Source: Flavobacterium sp. N2038
GTDB lineage: Bacteria > Bacteroidota > Bacteroidia > Flavobacteriales > Flavobacteriaceae
Length of the DNA stretch: 64,000 nt
Assembly: GCF_025947185.1 (NCBI RefSeq)
Contig: NZ_CP110001.1
Span: 4,030,001 to 4,094,000, forward strand
Reading direction: 5' to 3'
The position numbers and the translations under genes are program-made. This document shows positions 35,558 to 44,538 of this stretch, in pieces; positions within the stretch are counted from its first letter, which is position 1; the number at the start of each line of letters is the position of its first letter. The notes below the pieces were generated by a model. It made no database searches and was not told where the DNA came from. It saw nothing but the letters and a program-made list of their open reading frames with translations.

Positions 35558-37816
35558 CTATTTTACAGAATAAGGTCTGTCTTTAGGAGAAACTCCCCAA
35601 GATTTTGAAGGTTTGTCTCCCATTGTAAAAATTAATTCACCACCTTTCATAATGTCCGAATGAAGAATATAACTTTGAGTATAAGGCTTGCCGTTTAAAG
35701 TCGCTTTTTGAATATAGATATTTTTTGAATTGTTGTTTAATGCTTTTACAGTGAAGCTTTTTCCATCAGCCAAATTCAGTACTGATTCATCCATACTTGG
35801 GCTTCCGAAAACATAAATTCCGTTGAAAGGATTTACTGAATACATTCCCATTGCACTCCAAATATACCAAGCCGACATTTGTCCTACGTCTTCGTTTCCA
35901 CACAATCCGTCATGTTTGTCGCTGTATAAATTATCGACTATGTAACGTACTTTTTCGGCTGTTTTCCAAGGTTGTCCTACGAAATTATATAGATATGTAA
36001 TGTGGTGACTTGGCTCGTTTCCGTGAGCATACTGCCCGATCAAACCTGTAATATCACTTGAAGCCTCTGCTCCCATATCGCCTGTAATGCTAAATAAAGT
36101 ATCCAATTTTTTGGTAAATGGTTTTTCTCCTCCCAACATTGCAATTAATCCTTCTACATCGTGAGGCACTAACCAAGTGTATTGCCAGGCATTTCCTTCG
36201 GCAAAATCATCTTTCATGTGTGCCGATTTAAACGGATCGAATGGTGTTCTCCATTCTGTATCACTTACTTTTCCGCGTACAAAAGTGGTTGAAGGATCAT
36301 AATACTTTTTATAGGCTTTTGAGCGATTAATGAAATAATTATAATCTTCTGTTTTACCCATTTTTTTGGCCATCATTGCAATTGCTCCGTCAGAGATAGA
36401 ATATTCCATCCCGATTGCTACTGATTCTCTCAAACTATCTGCCGGAATGTAGCCTATTTTTTTTACGAAATTCAATCCGCGATCGTCTTGCATGGCCGTT
36501 GCTTTTACCGCTTCAAAAGCCAATTCTCCGTCAATTCCTTTGATGCCTTTTAAATATGCATCAACCACAATCTGAATGGCACTGTTTCCAGGCATACAAT
36601 ACGTTTCATTCCCCATTAAATGCCAAACCGGAAGATGTCCTGTTTCCTGGTAAATCGCCAACATCGAGTTGATTATATCTGAAACTTTTTCGGTTTGTGT
36701 CAACGTAAACAAAGGGTTTGCTCCTCTATAAGTATCCCATAATGAAAAAGTTGTCAAATTCGTGAATCCGGCTGCTTTATGAACTTGTTTATCCGAACCA
36801 TAATAATCACCATTGCTGTCATTGTAGGTTGAAGGTGCAATCATCGTGTGATATAAAGCCGTATAGAAAGTTTTCATTTTTGCATTATCATTCGATTTTA
36901 CTGCAATTTTATTCAACTCTTTATTCCATTTTTCATCAGCCTCAGTTGCCACTTTTTCGAAGTTCCAACCTGAAATTTCTTTTTTGATATTCATCAAAGC
37001 ATTTTCTGTACTTACTGCCGAAATCCCCACTTTCACTTTAATCACCTCATCTTTTGAAGTCGAAAATTGAATCACCGCTTTGGCACTGTCACCCAAAACT
37101 ACTTTGTTTATCATCTCTTTTGTACTGTTGTACAATTGGATTTTTTTAGCTGGTTTTGACAAAATTGCTGCGAAATAAATTCTTTGGTCTGGCGCCCAGC
37201 CTTTCGAAAAACGATATCCCTCGATCAAAGTATCATTTTTTACTTTAATATAAGTGTCTACCGCTTTGTCCCAGCCAATTCCTTCTACTAGATCTAAAAT
37301 GATATGTGATTTGTCTGAAGTCGGGAAAGTGTATTTTTGGAAACCAACTCTTTCAGAAGCCGTCATTTCGGCTTTGATTCCGTTTTTCTTTAAAATAACA
37401 GAGTAATAACCAGGTTTTGCTACCTCATCTTTATGATCGAAACCTGAAATATATCCGTTTTCCATGTCTTTGGCAGTTCCTTTTTTCAGGTTAATTTTAC
37501 CAACAGCCGGCATAAAAAGTACATCTCCAAGATCCCCAATTCCGGTTCCGCTCAAATGTGTATGTGAAAACCCTATAATAGTTGGATCGGAATAGTGATA
37601 CCCAGAACACCAATCCCATCCTTGTGAGATATTTACAGGCCCAAGCTGAACTGCTCCGAAAGGAACATTTGCGCCCATAAAAACGTGCCCGTGAAATCCT
37701 GTTCCAATAAAAGGATCTACATATTGCGTTAAATTCTGTTTTCCAGTCTGACCTTGCATTTGCAGACAGCAAAGTCCTAAAATTGCAAAAAATGTTGATT
37801 TTAAATTTTTATTCAT
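35558..37816 (-). CDS. GH92 alpha-mannosidase, 752 aa
   Basis: A signal peptide (to about residue 23, MQGQ) precedes the GH92 N-terminal beta-sandwich (YVDPFIGTGFHGHVFMGANVPFG) and the (alpha/alpha)6 catalytic domain. The general-acid motif HGNEPSHH is intact (Glu601), and the acidic base motif reads GNEDVGQMSAWY. GH92 enzymes are Ca-dependent exo-alpha-mannosidases, most often alpha-1,2. This one should trim terminal alpha-mannose from high-mannose N-glycans or mannan. It follows the GH3 gene by 72 bp. Compare the second GH92 at 42054, where Glu is replaced. Confidence 0.92.
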   Translation of the reverse strand: MNKNLKSTFFAILGLCCLQMQGQTGKQNLTQYVDPFIGTGFHGHVFMGANVPFGAVQLGPVNISQGWDWCSGYHYSDPTIIGFSHTHLSGTGIGDLGDVLFMPAVGKINLKKGTAKDMENGYISGFDHKDEVAKPGYYSVILKKNGIKAEMTASERVGFQKYTFPTSDKSHIILDLVEGIGWDKAVDTYIKVKNDTLIEGYRFSKGWAPDQRIYFAAILSKPAKKIQLYNSTKEMINKVVLGDSAKAVIQFSTSKDEVIKVKVGISAVSTENALMNIKKEISGWNFEKVATEADEKWNKELNKIAVKSNDNAKMKTFYTALYHTMIAPSTYNDSNGDYYGSDKQVHKAAGFTNLTTFSLWDTYRGANPLFTLTQTEKVSDIINSMLAIYQETGHLPVWHLMGNETYCMPGNSAIQIVVDAYLKGIKGIDGELAFEAVKATAMQDDRGLNFVKKIGYIPADSLRESVAIGMEYSISDGAIAMMAKKMGKTEDYNYFINRSKAYKKYYDPSTTFVRGKVSDTEWRTPFDPFKSAHMKDDFAEGNAWQYTWLVPHDVEGLIAMLGGEKPFTKKLDTLFSITGDMGAEASSDITGLIGQYAHGNEPSHHITYLYNFVGQPWKTAEKVRYIVDNLYSDKHDGLCGNEDVGQMSAWYIWSAMGMYSVNPFNGIYVFGSPSMDESVLNLADGKSFTVKALNNNSKNIYIQKATLNGKPYTQSYILHSDIMKGGELIFTMGDKPSKSWGVSPKDRPYSVK

Positions 37817-37888
37817 TTCTTCTTTTATTTTATTTCAAGACATGATTATCAAATCTTGATTCTATAATCTTTCTTCTATAATCTCTCT

Positions 37889-40072
37889 CTACTTCACAAT
37901 TTCAAAACTCGCTTCTAACATTGCGTCTCTCGAATTTGAACCTATTTTTACATTATATTTTCCTTCGTAGATTTTGAACTCTTTTTTGGTATCATCCCAT
38001 TTTTGAAGTTCTTCTAACGGGATTTCTAAAGTTAGGGTTTGAGAATTCCCTTTAGAGATTGATACACGTTTGAAAGCCTTTAATTCTTTTAATGGCATTC
38101 GGTCAAAATTTGGATATTCTATATAAACCTGAGCTACTTCATCGGCATTATAATTTCCTGTATTCTCAATTTTAATCTGCATCGAAATTTTATCAGAAGT
38201 CGTTTTGATATTCTCCGGTTTTTGAACCCAATTGTATCCAAAAGTGGTGTAACTTAATCCAAATCCGAAAGGATATTGCACTTCTTTATCAAAATAGCGA
38301 TAGGTTCTGCCCGCCATTGCATAACTGTTGTAATCCGGTAAATCGCTGAAAGATTTGTAAAAACTAACTGGTAAATGTCCTGATGGAGATACTTTCCCAA
38401 AAAGAAGATTAGCCAAAGCTGTTCCGCCTTGTTCTCCCGGATACCACGCAAAAACAATAGCATCGACATAAGGCTCAATTGCCGAAATATCAACCGCACT
38501 TCCGCCTGTTACTACTGCTATAAGTGGTGATTTAGTTCCTTTACGAAGTGCTTTGATATATGCAATATGCGAAGCTGGCAAATCCATATTTTTTCTGTCT
38601 CCTTTACCATCAGCCAGAAAAGCATCCCCTTCTTCGCCTTCATAAACCGGAGTGAAACCAATTACTGCAATCGTCAAATCGGCCATAGAAGCTGCCCAAA
38701 CTCCACCAAAATTGCTTGTATCAGTAAAGTCACAACCCATATCATATTCTACTCGGGTATCTGGATCAACAGCTCCGGCAATTCCTTCTACAAAATTTAC
38801 GGCTTTATCAGTAATTCCGTGATAATTTCCTAATAAAGCATCAAGGGAAGCTGCATTAGGTCCGACAACGACCATCGATTTATAATCTTCTTTTTTCAAC
38901 GGAAGCAGTTTTGTTTTCTTCTCGCCTACTTCGCCATTTTTCAACAAAACCATACTTTGTTCTGCTATTTTACGACTAAGGTTTCTGTGATAAGTATTTG
39001 CAATACTGTCTATACCATATTTCCTATACGGATTGTCTTCTGGTTTATCATAAAATCCTAATTTGAATTGTGTGCGTAATGTTGGTTCTAAGGCATTATC
39101 AATGTCTTTCTGAGTAATCATTTTTTGATTCAACGCATTGATCGCATCTTTTTGCAACAATCCGCTGCAATCCATATTTACTCCGGCTTTAATTGCTGCA
39201 GCAGCAACAGTTACGCTATTTGGTAAGGTTTTGTGACTATCATAAATATCCTGCAGCGCCCAGCAATCAGTTACAACATGGCCGCCGAATTTCCATTCAT
39301 TGCGTAAAATATCTTTTAGCAACGTTTTTCCAGTACAGCAAGGTTCAGAATTTACTCGGTTATAAGCGCACATTACGGTTTCAACTTTTGCATCTACTAG
39401 TTTCTTAAAAGCGTATAAATAAGTTTCTCTCAAATCTTTTTCATCTACAATCACATCAATAGAATGTCTGTTTTTTTCCGGACCACTATGTACCGCAAAA
39501 TGTTTGGCACAAGCTGCTGCTTTCATATATTTTGGATCCGTTCCTTGTAAGCCCTTCACATAAGCAGTTCCCATTTTTCCGGTAAGAAAAGGATCTTCTC
39601 CATAGGTTTCCTGTCCTCTTCCCCAACGTGGATCTCTAAAAATATTGATATTTGGCGACCAAAAATTTAATCCCATATATTGCAAACGACGATCTTTGGC
39701 TACAGCCATATTATTTTTGGCTCTGGCTTCGGTTGAAATAGCATTTGCTACTTCATTCAATAAATTATCATTAAAAGAAGCCGCCATTCCTAAAGCCTGT
39801 GGAAAAACAGTTGCTTTTCCTGCTCTTGCTACTCCATGCAGCGATTCATTCCACCAATTATACTGCGGAATATCTAATCGTTTTACGGCTTTACTTTCAA
39901 ATCCTAATAATGATATTTTCTCTTCGGTTGTCAATTGTTTTAATAAGTCGGCTACTCTTTTATCGATGGGTAAATCCTGATTTTTATAAGCTGCGCTTTT
40001 TTGCTGTGCATAATTGATTCCTATACAGAAACAAAAAAACAGTACAAATCGGTAATTTCTTAAACAATTCAT
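37889..40072 (-). CDS. GH3 beta-glycosidase, 727 aa
   Basis: A signal peptide (to about residue 22, INYAQQ) is followed by the GH3 barrel: WWNESLHGVAR, SPNINIFRDPRWGRGQETYGEDP, KHFAVHSGPE, and nucleophile Asp269 in VVTDCWAL. The second alpha/beta domain and a C-terminal Fn3-like domain (PFGFGLSYTTF, then ENTGNYNADEVAQVYIEYP) complete the usual layout. The TDC nucleophile context and WNESLHGV motif resemble the xylosidase/arabinosidase-like branch rather than classic beta-glucosidases. In an N-glycan locus a beta-1,2-xylosidase for plant-type cores is a possible role, but beta-glucosidase or beta-hexosaminidase activity is not excluded. Confidence 0.88.
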   Translation of the reverse strand: MNCLRNYRFVLFFCFCIGINYAQQKSAAYKNQDLPIDKRVADLLKQLTTEEKISLLGFESKAVKRLDIPQYNWWNESLHGVARAGKATVFPQALGMAASFNDNLLNEVANAISTEARAKNNMAVAKDRRLQYMGLNFWSPNINIFRDPRWGRGQETYGEDPFLTGKMGTAYVKGLQGTDPKYMKAAACAKHFAVHSGPEKNRHSIDVIVDEKDLRETYLYAFKKLVDAKVETVMCAYNRVNSEPCCTGKTLLKDILRNEWKFGGHVVTDCWALQDIYDSHKTLPNSVTVAAAAIKAGVNMDCSGLLQKDAINALNQKMITQKDIDNALEPTLRTQFKLGFYDKPEDNPYRKYGIDSIANTYHRNLSRKIAEQSMVLLKNGEVGEKKTKLLPLKKEDYKSMVVVGPNAASLDALLGNYHGITDKAVNFVEGIAGAVDPDTRVEYDMGCDFTDTSNFGGVWAASMADLTIAVIGFTPVYEGEEGDAFLADGKGDRKNMDLPASHIAYIKALRKGTKSPLIAVVTGGSAVDISAIEPYVDAIVFAWYPGEQGGTALANLLFGKVSPSGHLPVSFYKSFSDLPDYNSYAMAGRTYRYFDKEVQYPFGFGLSYTTFGYNWVQKPENIKTTSDKISMQIKIENTGNYNADEVAQVYIEYPNFDRMPLKELKAFKRVSISKGNSQTLTLEIPLEELQKWDDTKKEFKIYEGKYNVKIGSNSRDAMLEASFEIVK

Positions 40073-40470
40073 TATTGAGATTTTTAAATTTTATAATCGC
40101 GTTTCTTTCTTTTTACTAAATCGTTTTACCAATCAAAGCAAATGACTGCAAAATTCAGTTATACCAAGTGTTTTCAAAAACCATAACTTCCTTTACTTCA
40201 AAGAATCGATGTTCTTCTCTATCACTTTATTTGCAATATTTCGGAAATTTAAAGATAGAATATCTTTTTGATTAAATAATACTCCGATTTTATCCAAATT
40301 TAAGTTACAATTGCCTTTCTTTTAAGTTAAAAAAATAAAAAAGAGATATCTCTTTTGAAATATCTCAATTATATAAATGCAAGCCTAAATTGAAGTTACA
40401 TAAAATTTTAGTCTGCAAAAAAGGTGAAGTTGATAATTATCTTATCTGCTTCACCTTTCTTTGAGTTTTC
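40073..40470. other. 398-bp gap between the six-hairpin glycosidase and GH3 genes
   Basis: It contains the terminator at 40420-40458 and a small GAGATATCTC palindrome. The stretch 40080-40380 is AT-rich and could hold a promoter for the GH3 gene, but no clear match to the Bacteroidota promoter pattern (TTG then TAnnTTTG) was found. Confidence 0.45.
40420..40458 (-). terminator. Terminator after the six-hairpin glycosidase gene
   Basis: The stem AAAGGTGAAG (40420-40429) pairs with CTTCACCTTT (40449-40458) across a 19-nt loop. On the minus strand it runs into TTTTGC. It is only 12 bp past the stop codon, so transcription may end or be reduced here and restart before the GH3 gene. Confidence 0.7.
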
Positions 40471-41763
40471 TTATTTATTAAGATTTTCAAACATTACAAT
40501 TGCAGTGTATAGAACACCTGCTTCACCTCTAAAAGTTCCTGAACCTCTTGGTTCATTCTTTATCGAATACCATTCATAGAAACCGTTATTGTCTTTAACA
40601 CGTTTAAGCATTGGCTGTATTTCTCTGTAAGCTTCTTCTATATATCCGTATTTAATTAATTGCTGAATTGTTCTTGCTCCAAACCAAGTCCAGTCACCAC
40701 CATTTTGATAGCTGTAAACCGGATTCATTATTTTGTTTACAAAATAACCATTAGGATATGGTGGATAAAGCGTTAGACCAATAGACGGTGCTCCTGCCTC
40801 TTTTACTCTTTTTACCATTTCGTCTAAAGAAGCTTTTACTTCTGCTTTGCTTAATAATCCAGCCTCCATTGCTACTGTTGTTCCTCCGAAATAATAAATA
40901 TTATTCTCATCAAAATCAGCAGGAAAAGGTGATCCGTTCAAATACAAATGCGGAATATATTTTTGATTTTTAGCGTCCCAAAGGTAGGTACGGGTGTTTT
41001 TTGCAACATCAGTTTTAATTTTATTCCATTTTGCTTTAGTTGACGGAATTATTTCCATCATATTATTCAAAGCAACTATAAACATAGCGTTGTCATAAAT
41101 ATCACAAGCCATATGCGTATTTCCATCAAGATCAACTCCATAACCTTCTTCTGGCTGTACATCTCCCCAATCTGCTGTTGTGGCACCTGTAATTAACCCG
41201 TATTTTTTTGTGTAACGGTTTTTCATTAGAAAATCCATTGACCATTCTAATCTTTTTGCTACGGTTTTATCTCCAACCTTTTCTGCTAAGATCGATTTAT
41301 CGCCAGTTAACTGAATGTATTTGTAAACTGCTTGTACCAAAGATGTTTCCTGATCTGTTTCAACTGTGTTTTTATGAGCGGCATATCTTGGTTCTAATTT
41401 CGAATACGAAAAATCAGTTTCTCCTGCACCAATTTGCTCTTTGGGTGTATAGCCGTCAATAATGTTTCCGTCATCACCCTGCATTCTAAAAAATACTAAA
41501 AGATTCTCTTTTATATCTTCTTTTTTAGTGACTTGTGCAGCTAGTTCAATAAAAGTATTATAATCTCTAATCCAGACTTCACGGTAACCATCTCCCGCAT
41601 TTACTCCGGTTTTTATCACTTCTAAAGCTTTCTTTTTTACAAAAGACATATTTTGGTCATTCTTAATCTTCGCTGTCAATTTTGGGTCAGTTGACAGCTT
41701 TTGCTGTGCTGTAATAGTCAATGTTAATGCAAATGCAAAAACTGACGAGAGTATTTTTTTCAT
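40471..41763 (-). CDS. Exported six-hairpin ((alpha/alpha)6) glycosidase, family not assigned, 430 aa
   Basis: A signal peptide (to about residue 19, TITAQQ) is followed by a helical catalytic domain. Typical six-hairpin glycosidase features are visible: GDGYREVWIRDYNTF near the N-terminus, TGATTADWGDVQPEEG in the middle, and YQNGGDWTWFGARTIQQL plus FRGEAGVLYTAIVMF near the end. The WIRD and ADWGD acids are candidate catalytic residues. It recalls GH125, GH63/GH37 and amylo-alpha-1,6-glucosidase families but fits none clearly. Between two mannosidase groups it is likely an alpha-glycosidase acting on N-glycan, perhaps an alpha-mannosidase or glucosidase, which is inference. Confidence 0.75.
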   Translation of the reverse strand: MKKILSSVFAFALTLTITAQQKLSTDPKLTAKIKNDQNMSFVKKKALEVIKTGVNAGDGYREVWIRDYNTFIELAAQVTKKEDIKENLLVFFRMQGDDGNIIDGYTPKEQIGAGETDFSYSKLEPRYAAHKNTVETDQETSLVQAVYKYIQLTGDKSILAEKVGDKTVAKRLEWSMDFLMKNRYTKKYGLITGATTADWGDVQPEEGYGVDLDGNTHMACDIYDNAMFIVALNNMMEIIPSTKAKWNKIKTDVAKNTRTYLWDAKNQKYIPHLYLNGSPFPADFDENNIYYFGGTTVAMEAGLLSKAEVKASLDEMVKRVKEAGAPSIGLTLYPPYPNGYFVNKIMNPVYSYQNGGDWTWFGARTIQQLIKYGYIEEAYREIQPMLKRVKDNNGFYEWYSIKNEPRGSGTFRGEAGVLYTAIVMFENLNK

Positions 41764-41890
41764 GTTTATTTAATTGGAATTATTGTTTGTTGTTGTTGTT
41801 GTTGCTTACCACATAATCCGATAGCTATCGAGATTGTAAATAATGAGTACAAAAAGAAATACATTTCTTTCACATGATTGGCTTTGTGAA

Positions 41891-41972
41891 TTGTCACCCT
41901 GAGCGATCCCGAGGCTTCGGGAGAAGGGCGTTCCAATTGGCACGTGGGCTTCGACTTCGCTCAGCCTGACAA
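41891..41972. repeat. REP-like inverted repeat element
   Basis: TTGTCACCCTGAGCG (41891-41905) is inverted, with two mismatches, at 41958-41972 (CGCTCAGCCTGACAA). The segment between holds a second small hairpin (CCCGAGGCTTCGGG). It is GC-richer than its surroundings. Such CTGAGCG/CGAAGTCG elements are common dispersed palindromes in Flavobacterium intergenic DNA. It lies between the GH92 and six-hairpin glycosidase genes. Confidence 0.8.
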
Positions 41973-42053
41973 CGACTTCACCTAATAAATGATTATCAAA
42001 AGCCTATGTTTCTATGTGTTTAAAAAAAAATAGCACATACTGCATCTTTAAAA

Positions 42054-44435
42054 TTATTCGCTTGTACTCATTGACGGTGGTGGTGTTTTTACTCCCCAGT
42101 TCATATTTGGTTTTGCTCCCATTTCAAAAAATAAGGTTCCGCCATCGGTTAGCTTTTTGCGGTCAATCCAGGCATTTTCTATTTTCTCTCCGTTAAAAGA
42201 TGCTGATTGAATGTATTTGTTTTTCTTCGAATTATTTTTGATTTCTATTATCAATTCTTCACCTTTATAATATTTTGGATCCAGCTTAATAGTTACCTTA
42301 TCAAATAATGGACTTCCGAATTGAAAGGTTGGATTCATCGCTGCATGTCCCTGAACATCAAACAATCCCATAGAAGCCATTACAAACCAAGCTCCCAATT
42401 GCCCCTGATCTTCATCTTGCCCAAATCCGTAACCATGAAGAGGTTCTGCTCCGTAGAATTCATCACAAATTGCACGAGACCATTTTTGCGTAAGCCAAGG
42501 TTTTCCTGAGTAATTAAACAGAAACGAATGGTGCAGACAGGGTTGATTTCCGTGATTGTATAACCTTTCTAATCCTGAGAAGCTGTCAATTCCTTTTCCG
42601 CCGCCAAAAGTCGATTTTTGGCTTTCATTAAAAGTAGTTTCCAAACGTTTATTGAATAAATCCAATCCTAAAATTTTGATTAATCCCGCGGGATCTTGTG
42701 GTACGTACCACGTATATTGATAGGCATTTGCTTCTTGAAATCCTCTCCAGGCTTCCATCGGATTAAAGTTTTCAATGAATTTACCATCTTGATATCGAGG
42801 TCGAATAAACTTGGTTTCAGGATCAAAAATATTCTTCCAGTTTCCTGCTTGTTTTGTTAATTTTTTATAATCCTCTGTCTTACCTAAAGCTTTTGCAAAT
42901 TGAGAGACTCCATAAGATGTATATGCAAATTCAAGAGTATGAGATGCACCAAAATTAAATACCCAACCATTTGCAAGTGTGGTATCTTTTGACGGAATAT
43001 AGCCTTCTTTTACAAAATAGGCTAAATCATATTTTCCTGAACCAAATGGGCGTTTACTGTAACCTGTTTCGTTTTTATAAGCAATTTTATAGGCTTCTTC
43101 TACATCAAAATCCCGAATACCACTATTATAAGCCGCTGCAATCATCAAACCAAAACAGTTGGTTTGTACACCATTTGCATGCGCTCCAGCTGCAATTCCA
43201 TCGTGCAGCCAGCCTGTTTCTTTTGCAAAATCAATATTAGATTGAAGATATTCACTCAAATAATCCGGATAAGCCAATGCCCAAAGCTGTCCTAAATTCC
43301 AAAATCCGCCCCAAATTCCATCTGTGTTGTAATGATTGTATTTTGGTTTTCCATTTTTATCTAATGGTATTTGACCTATTTTTCCATCATGTCTTGGATA
43401 AGTTCCCTTAGCATCACTTGCTAACCCGCGTCCTAAAAGAGCATGATACAAACCTGTGTAGAATTTTACTTTATTGATACTGTCTTTAGTTTCAACTTTT
43501 ATTCTTCCTAACTTTTCGTTCCATTTTTTATGTGCCGTTTCTTTTACCGCATCAAAAGTTTGTCCTGTTGCTTCGGTTTTCAAGTTTCCTTTTGCATTTT
43601 CGATACTTGTATACGAAAGACCCACTTGCATTTCGACAACTTCTCCTTTTTTGGTTGTGAAATTAATATACATTCCGTTTCCAATTCCTTTAGTTGCTCC
43701 CTGACCATCAAAGGTTTTATCTTCTACAAATGAACCAAAGGATTGCGGCGTTTTACTAAGCTGAATCACAAAATACATTTTCACTCGCTTTTCAGGGTCG
43801 CAAAATTTCAAATATTCAGGAAATGTTTCTATTGTTCCTTCTAAAGTATTTTTGCCGGAAAGTTTCATCTGAGCTTCGGTAACGCCGCTGCTCTCTCCCT
43901 GACGATGTCCGATATCAAATATAATTCTTGACTCTTTTGATTCCGGAAAAGTATAGCGATGAAAACCAACTCTTTCTGTAGCTGTCAACTCCGCTTTTAT
44001 ACCATATTCTCTTAGAAAAACCGAATAATAACCCGGCTCGGCGTGTTCGTCTTTTTTATCAAATGTTGATCGATAACCCGTTTCTGGTTTTTCTAAAGTT
44101 CCCGGTGTAGTTTGCAATTTTCCTGTTACGGGCATTGCAACCAATCCACCTATTTGAAACTCGTGAAAATGCCCAAAACCTTCAATTGAGTTATGACGAT
44201 CGTCGTAACCGCAAGGTGCCCAGCTTCCACCGCTTCCGTAAGCATTGGTATGCGGAGCCAATTTGGCCATTCCGAATGGTAAAGAGGCCGGCGTGTAAAA
44301 AAACCAACGCCCGTGTACAGAACCTATCTGCAGATCAACCCAGGCAGTTGCATTAAAATCATCCTTTTTCTTTGAACAGGAAAAAAGCGAAATGATCATT
44401 GCGAACAATAGTATTGTCTTTGAAATTCTTTTCAT
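42054..44435 (-). CDS. GH92 lipoprotein with Glu-to-Gln change at the general acid, 793 aa
   Basis: The lipobox LFSC (Cys20) is followed by SKKKDD, an acidic stretch of the type that sends lipoproteins to the cell surface in Bacteroidota. The GH92 sandwich (DLQIGSVHGRWFFYTPASLPFGMAKLAPH) and catalytic domain follow. The usual general-acid motif HGNEPSHH reads HGNQPCLHH here, with Gln631, while the acidic base motif (GFGQDEDQGQLGAW) is kept. In a studied GH92 enzyme the same Glu-to-Gln change goes with cleavage of mannose-alpha-1-phospho-6-mannose, whose leaving group needs no protonation (recalled from the literature). An uncapping role on phosphomannosyl glycans is therefore inferred; loss of activity is the alternative. 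Confidence 0.88.
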   Translation of the reverse strand: MKRISKTILLFAMIISLFSCSKKKDDFNATAWVDLQIGSVHGRWFFYTPASLPFGMAKLAPHTNAYGSGGSWAPCGYDDRHNSIEGFGHFHEFQIGGLVAMPVTGKLQTTPGTLEKPETGYRSTFDKKDEHAEPGYYSVFLREYGIKAELTATERVGFHRYTFPESKESRIIFDIGHRQGESSGVTEAQMKLSGKNTLEGTIETFPEYLKFCDPEKRVKMYFVIQLSKTPQSFGSFVEDKTFDGQGATKGIGNGMYINFTTKKGEVVEMQVGLSYTSIENAKGNLKTEATGQTFDAVKETAHKKWNEKLGRIKVETKDSINKVKFYTGLYHALLGRGLASDAKGTYPRHDGKIGQIPLDKNGKPKYNHYNTDGIWGGFWNLGQLWALAYPDYLSEYLQSNIDFAKETGWLHDGIAAGAHANGVQTNCFGLMIAAAYNSGIRDFDVEEAYKIAYKNETGYSKRPFGSGKYDLAYFVKEGYIPSKDTTLANGWVFNFGASHTLEFAYTSYGVSQFAKALGKTEDYKKLTKQAGNWKNIFDPETKFIRPRYQDGKFIENFNPMEAWRGFQEANAYQYTWYVPQDPAGLIKILGLDLFNKRLETTFNESQKSTFGGGKGIDSFSGLERLYNHGNQPCLHHSFLFNYSGKPWLTQKWSRAICDEFYGAEPLHGYGFGQDEDQGQLGAWFVMASMGLFDVQGHAAMNPTFQFGSPLFDKVTIKLDPKYYKGEELIIEIKNNSKKNKYIQSASFNGEKIENAWIDRKKLTDGGTLFFEMGAKPNMNWGVKTPPPSMSTSE

Positions 44436-44499
44436 ATATCTTAATTTATTATTAAGGCGTTTTCTTTTATTGGAACGATAAATTTCTGACGCTGATTAA

Positions 44500-44535
44500 A
44501 CGGATTCGCTATCGCGAAAACGCTGATTATAACCG
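44500..44535. repeat. Possible remnant of a dispersed Flavobacterium repeat
   Basis: The stretch has two similar words, CGCTGATTAAACGGATTCGC and, a little further on, CGCTGATTATAACCG, with a TTCGC/GCGAA palindrome between them. It lies just past the stop side of the GH92 gene upstream region and before the GH38 stop. The resemblance to common CGCTGATT repeats is from memory only. Confidence 0.35.
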
Positions 44536-44538
44536 ATT

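Noticed and set aside
40471..41763. Assignment as a GH125 exo-alpha-1,6-mannosidase
   Set aside because: The context fits, but the protein is shorter than usual and the key motifs do not match well enough; it is left as an unassigned six-hairpin glycosidase.
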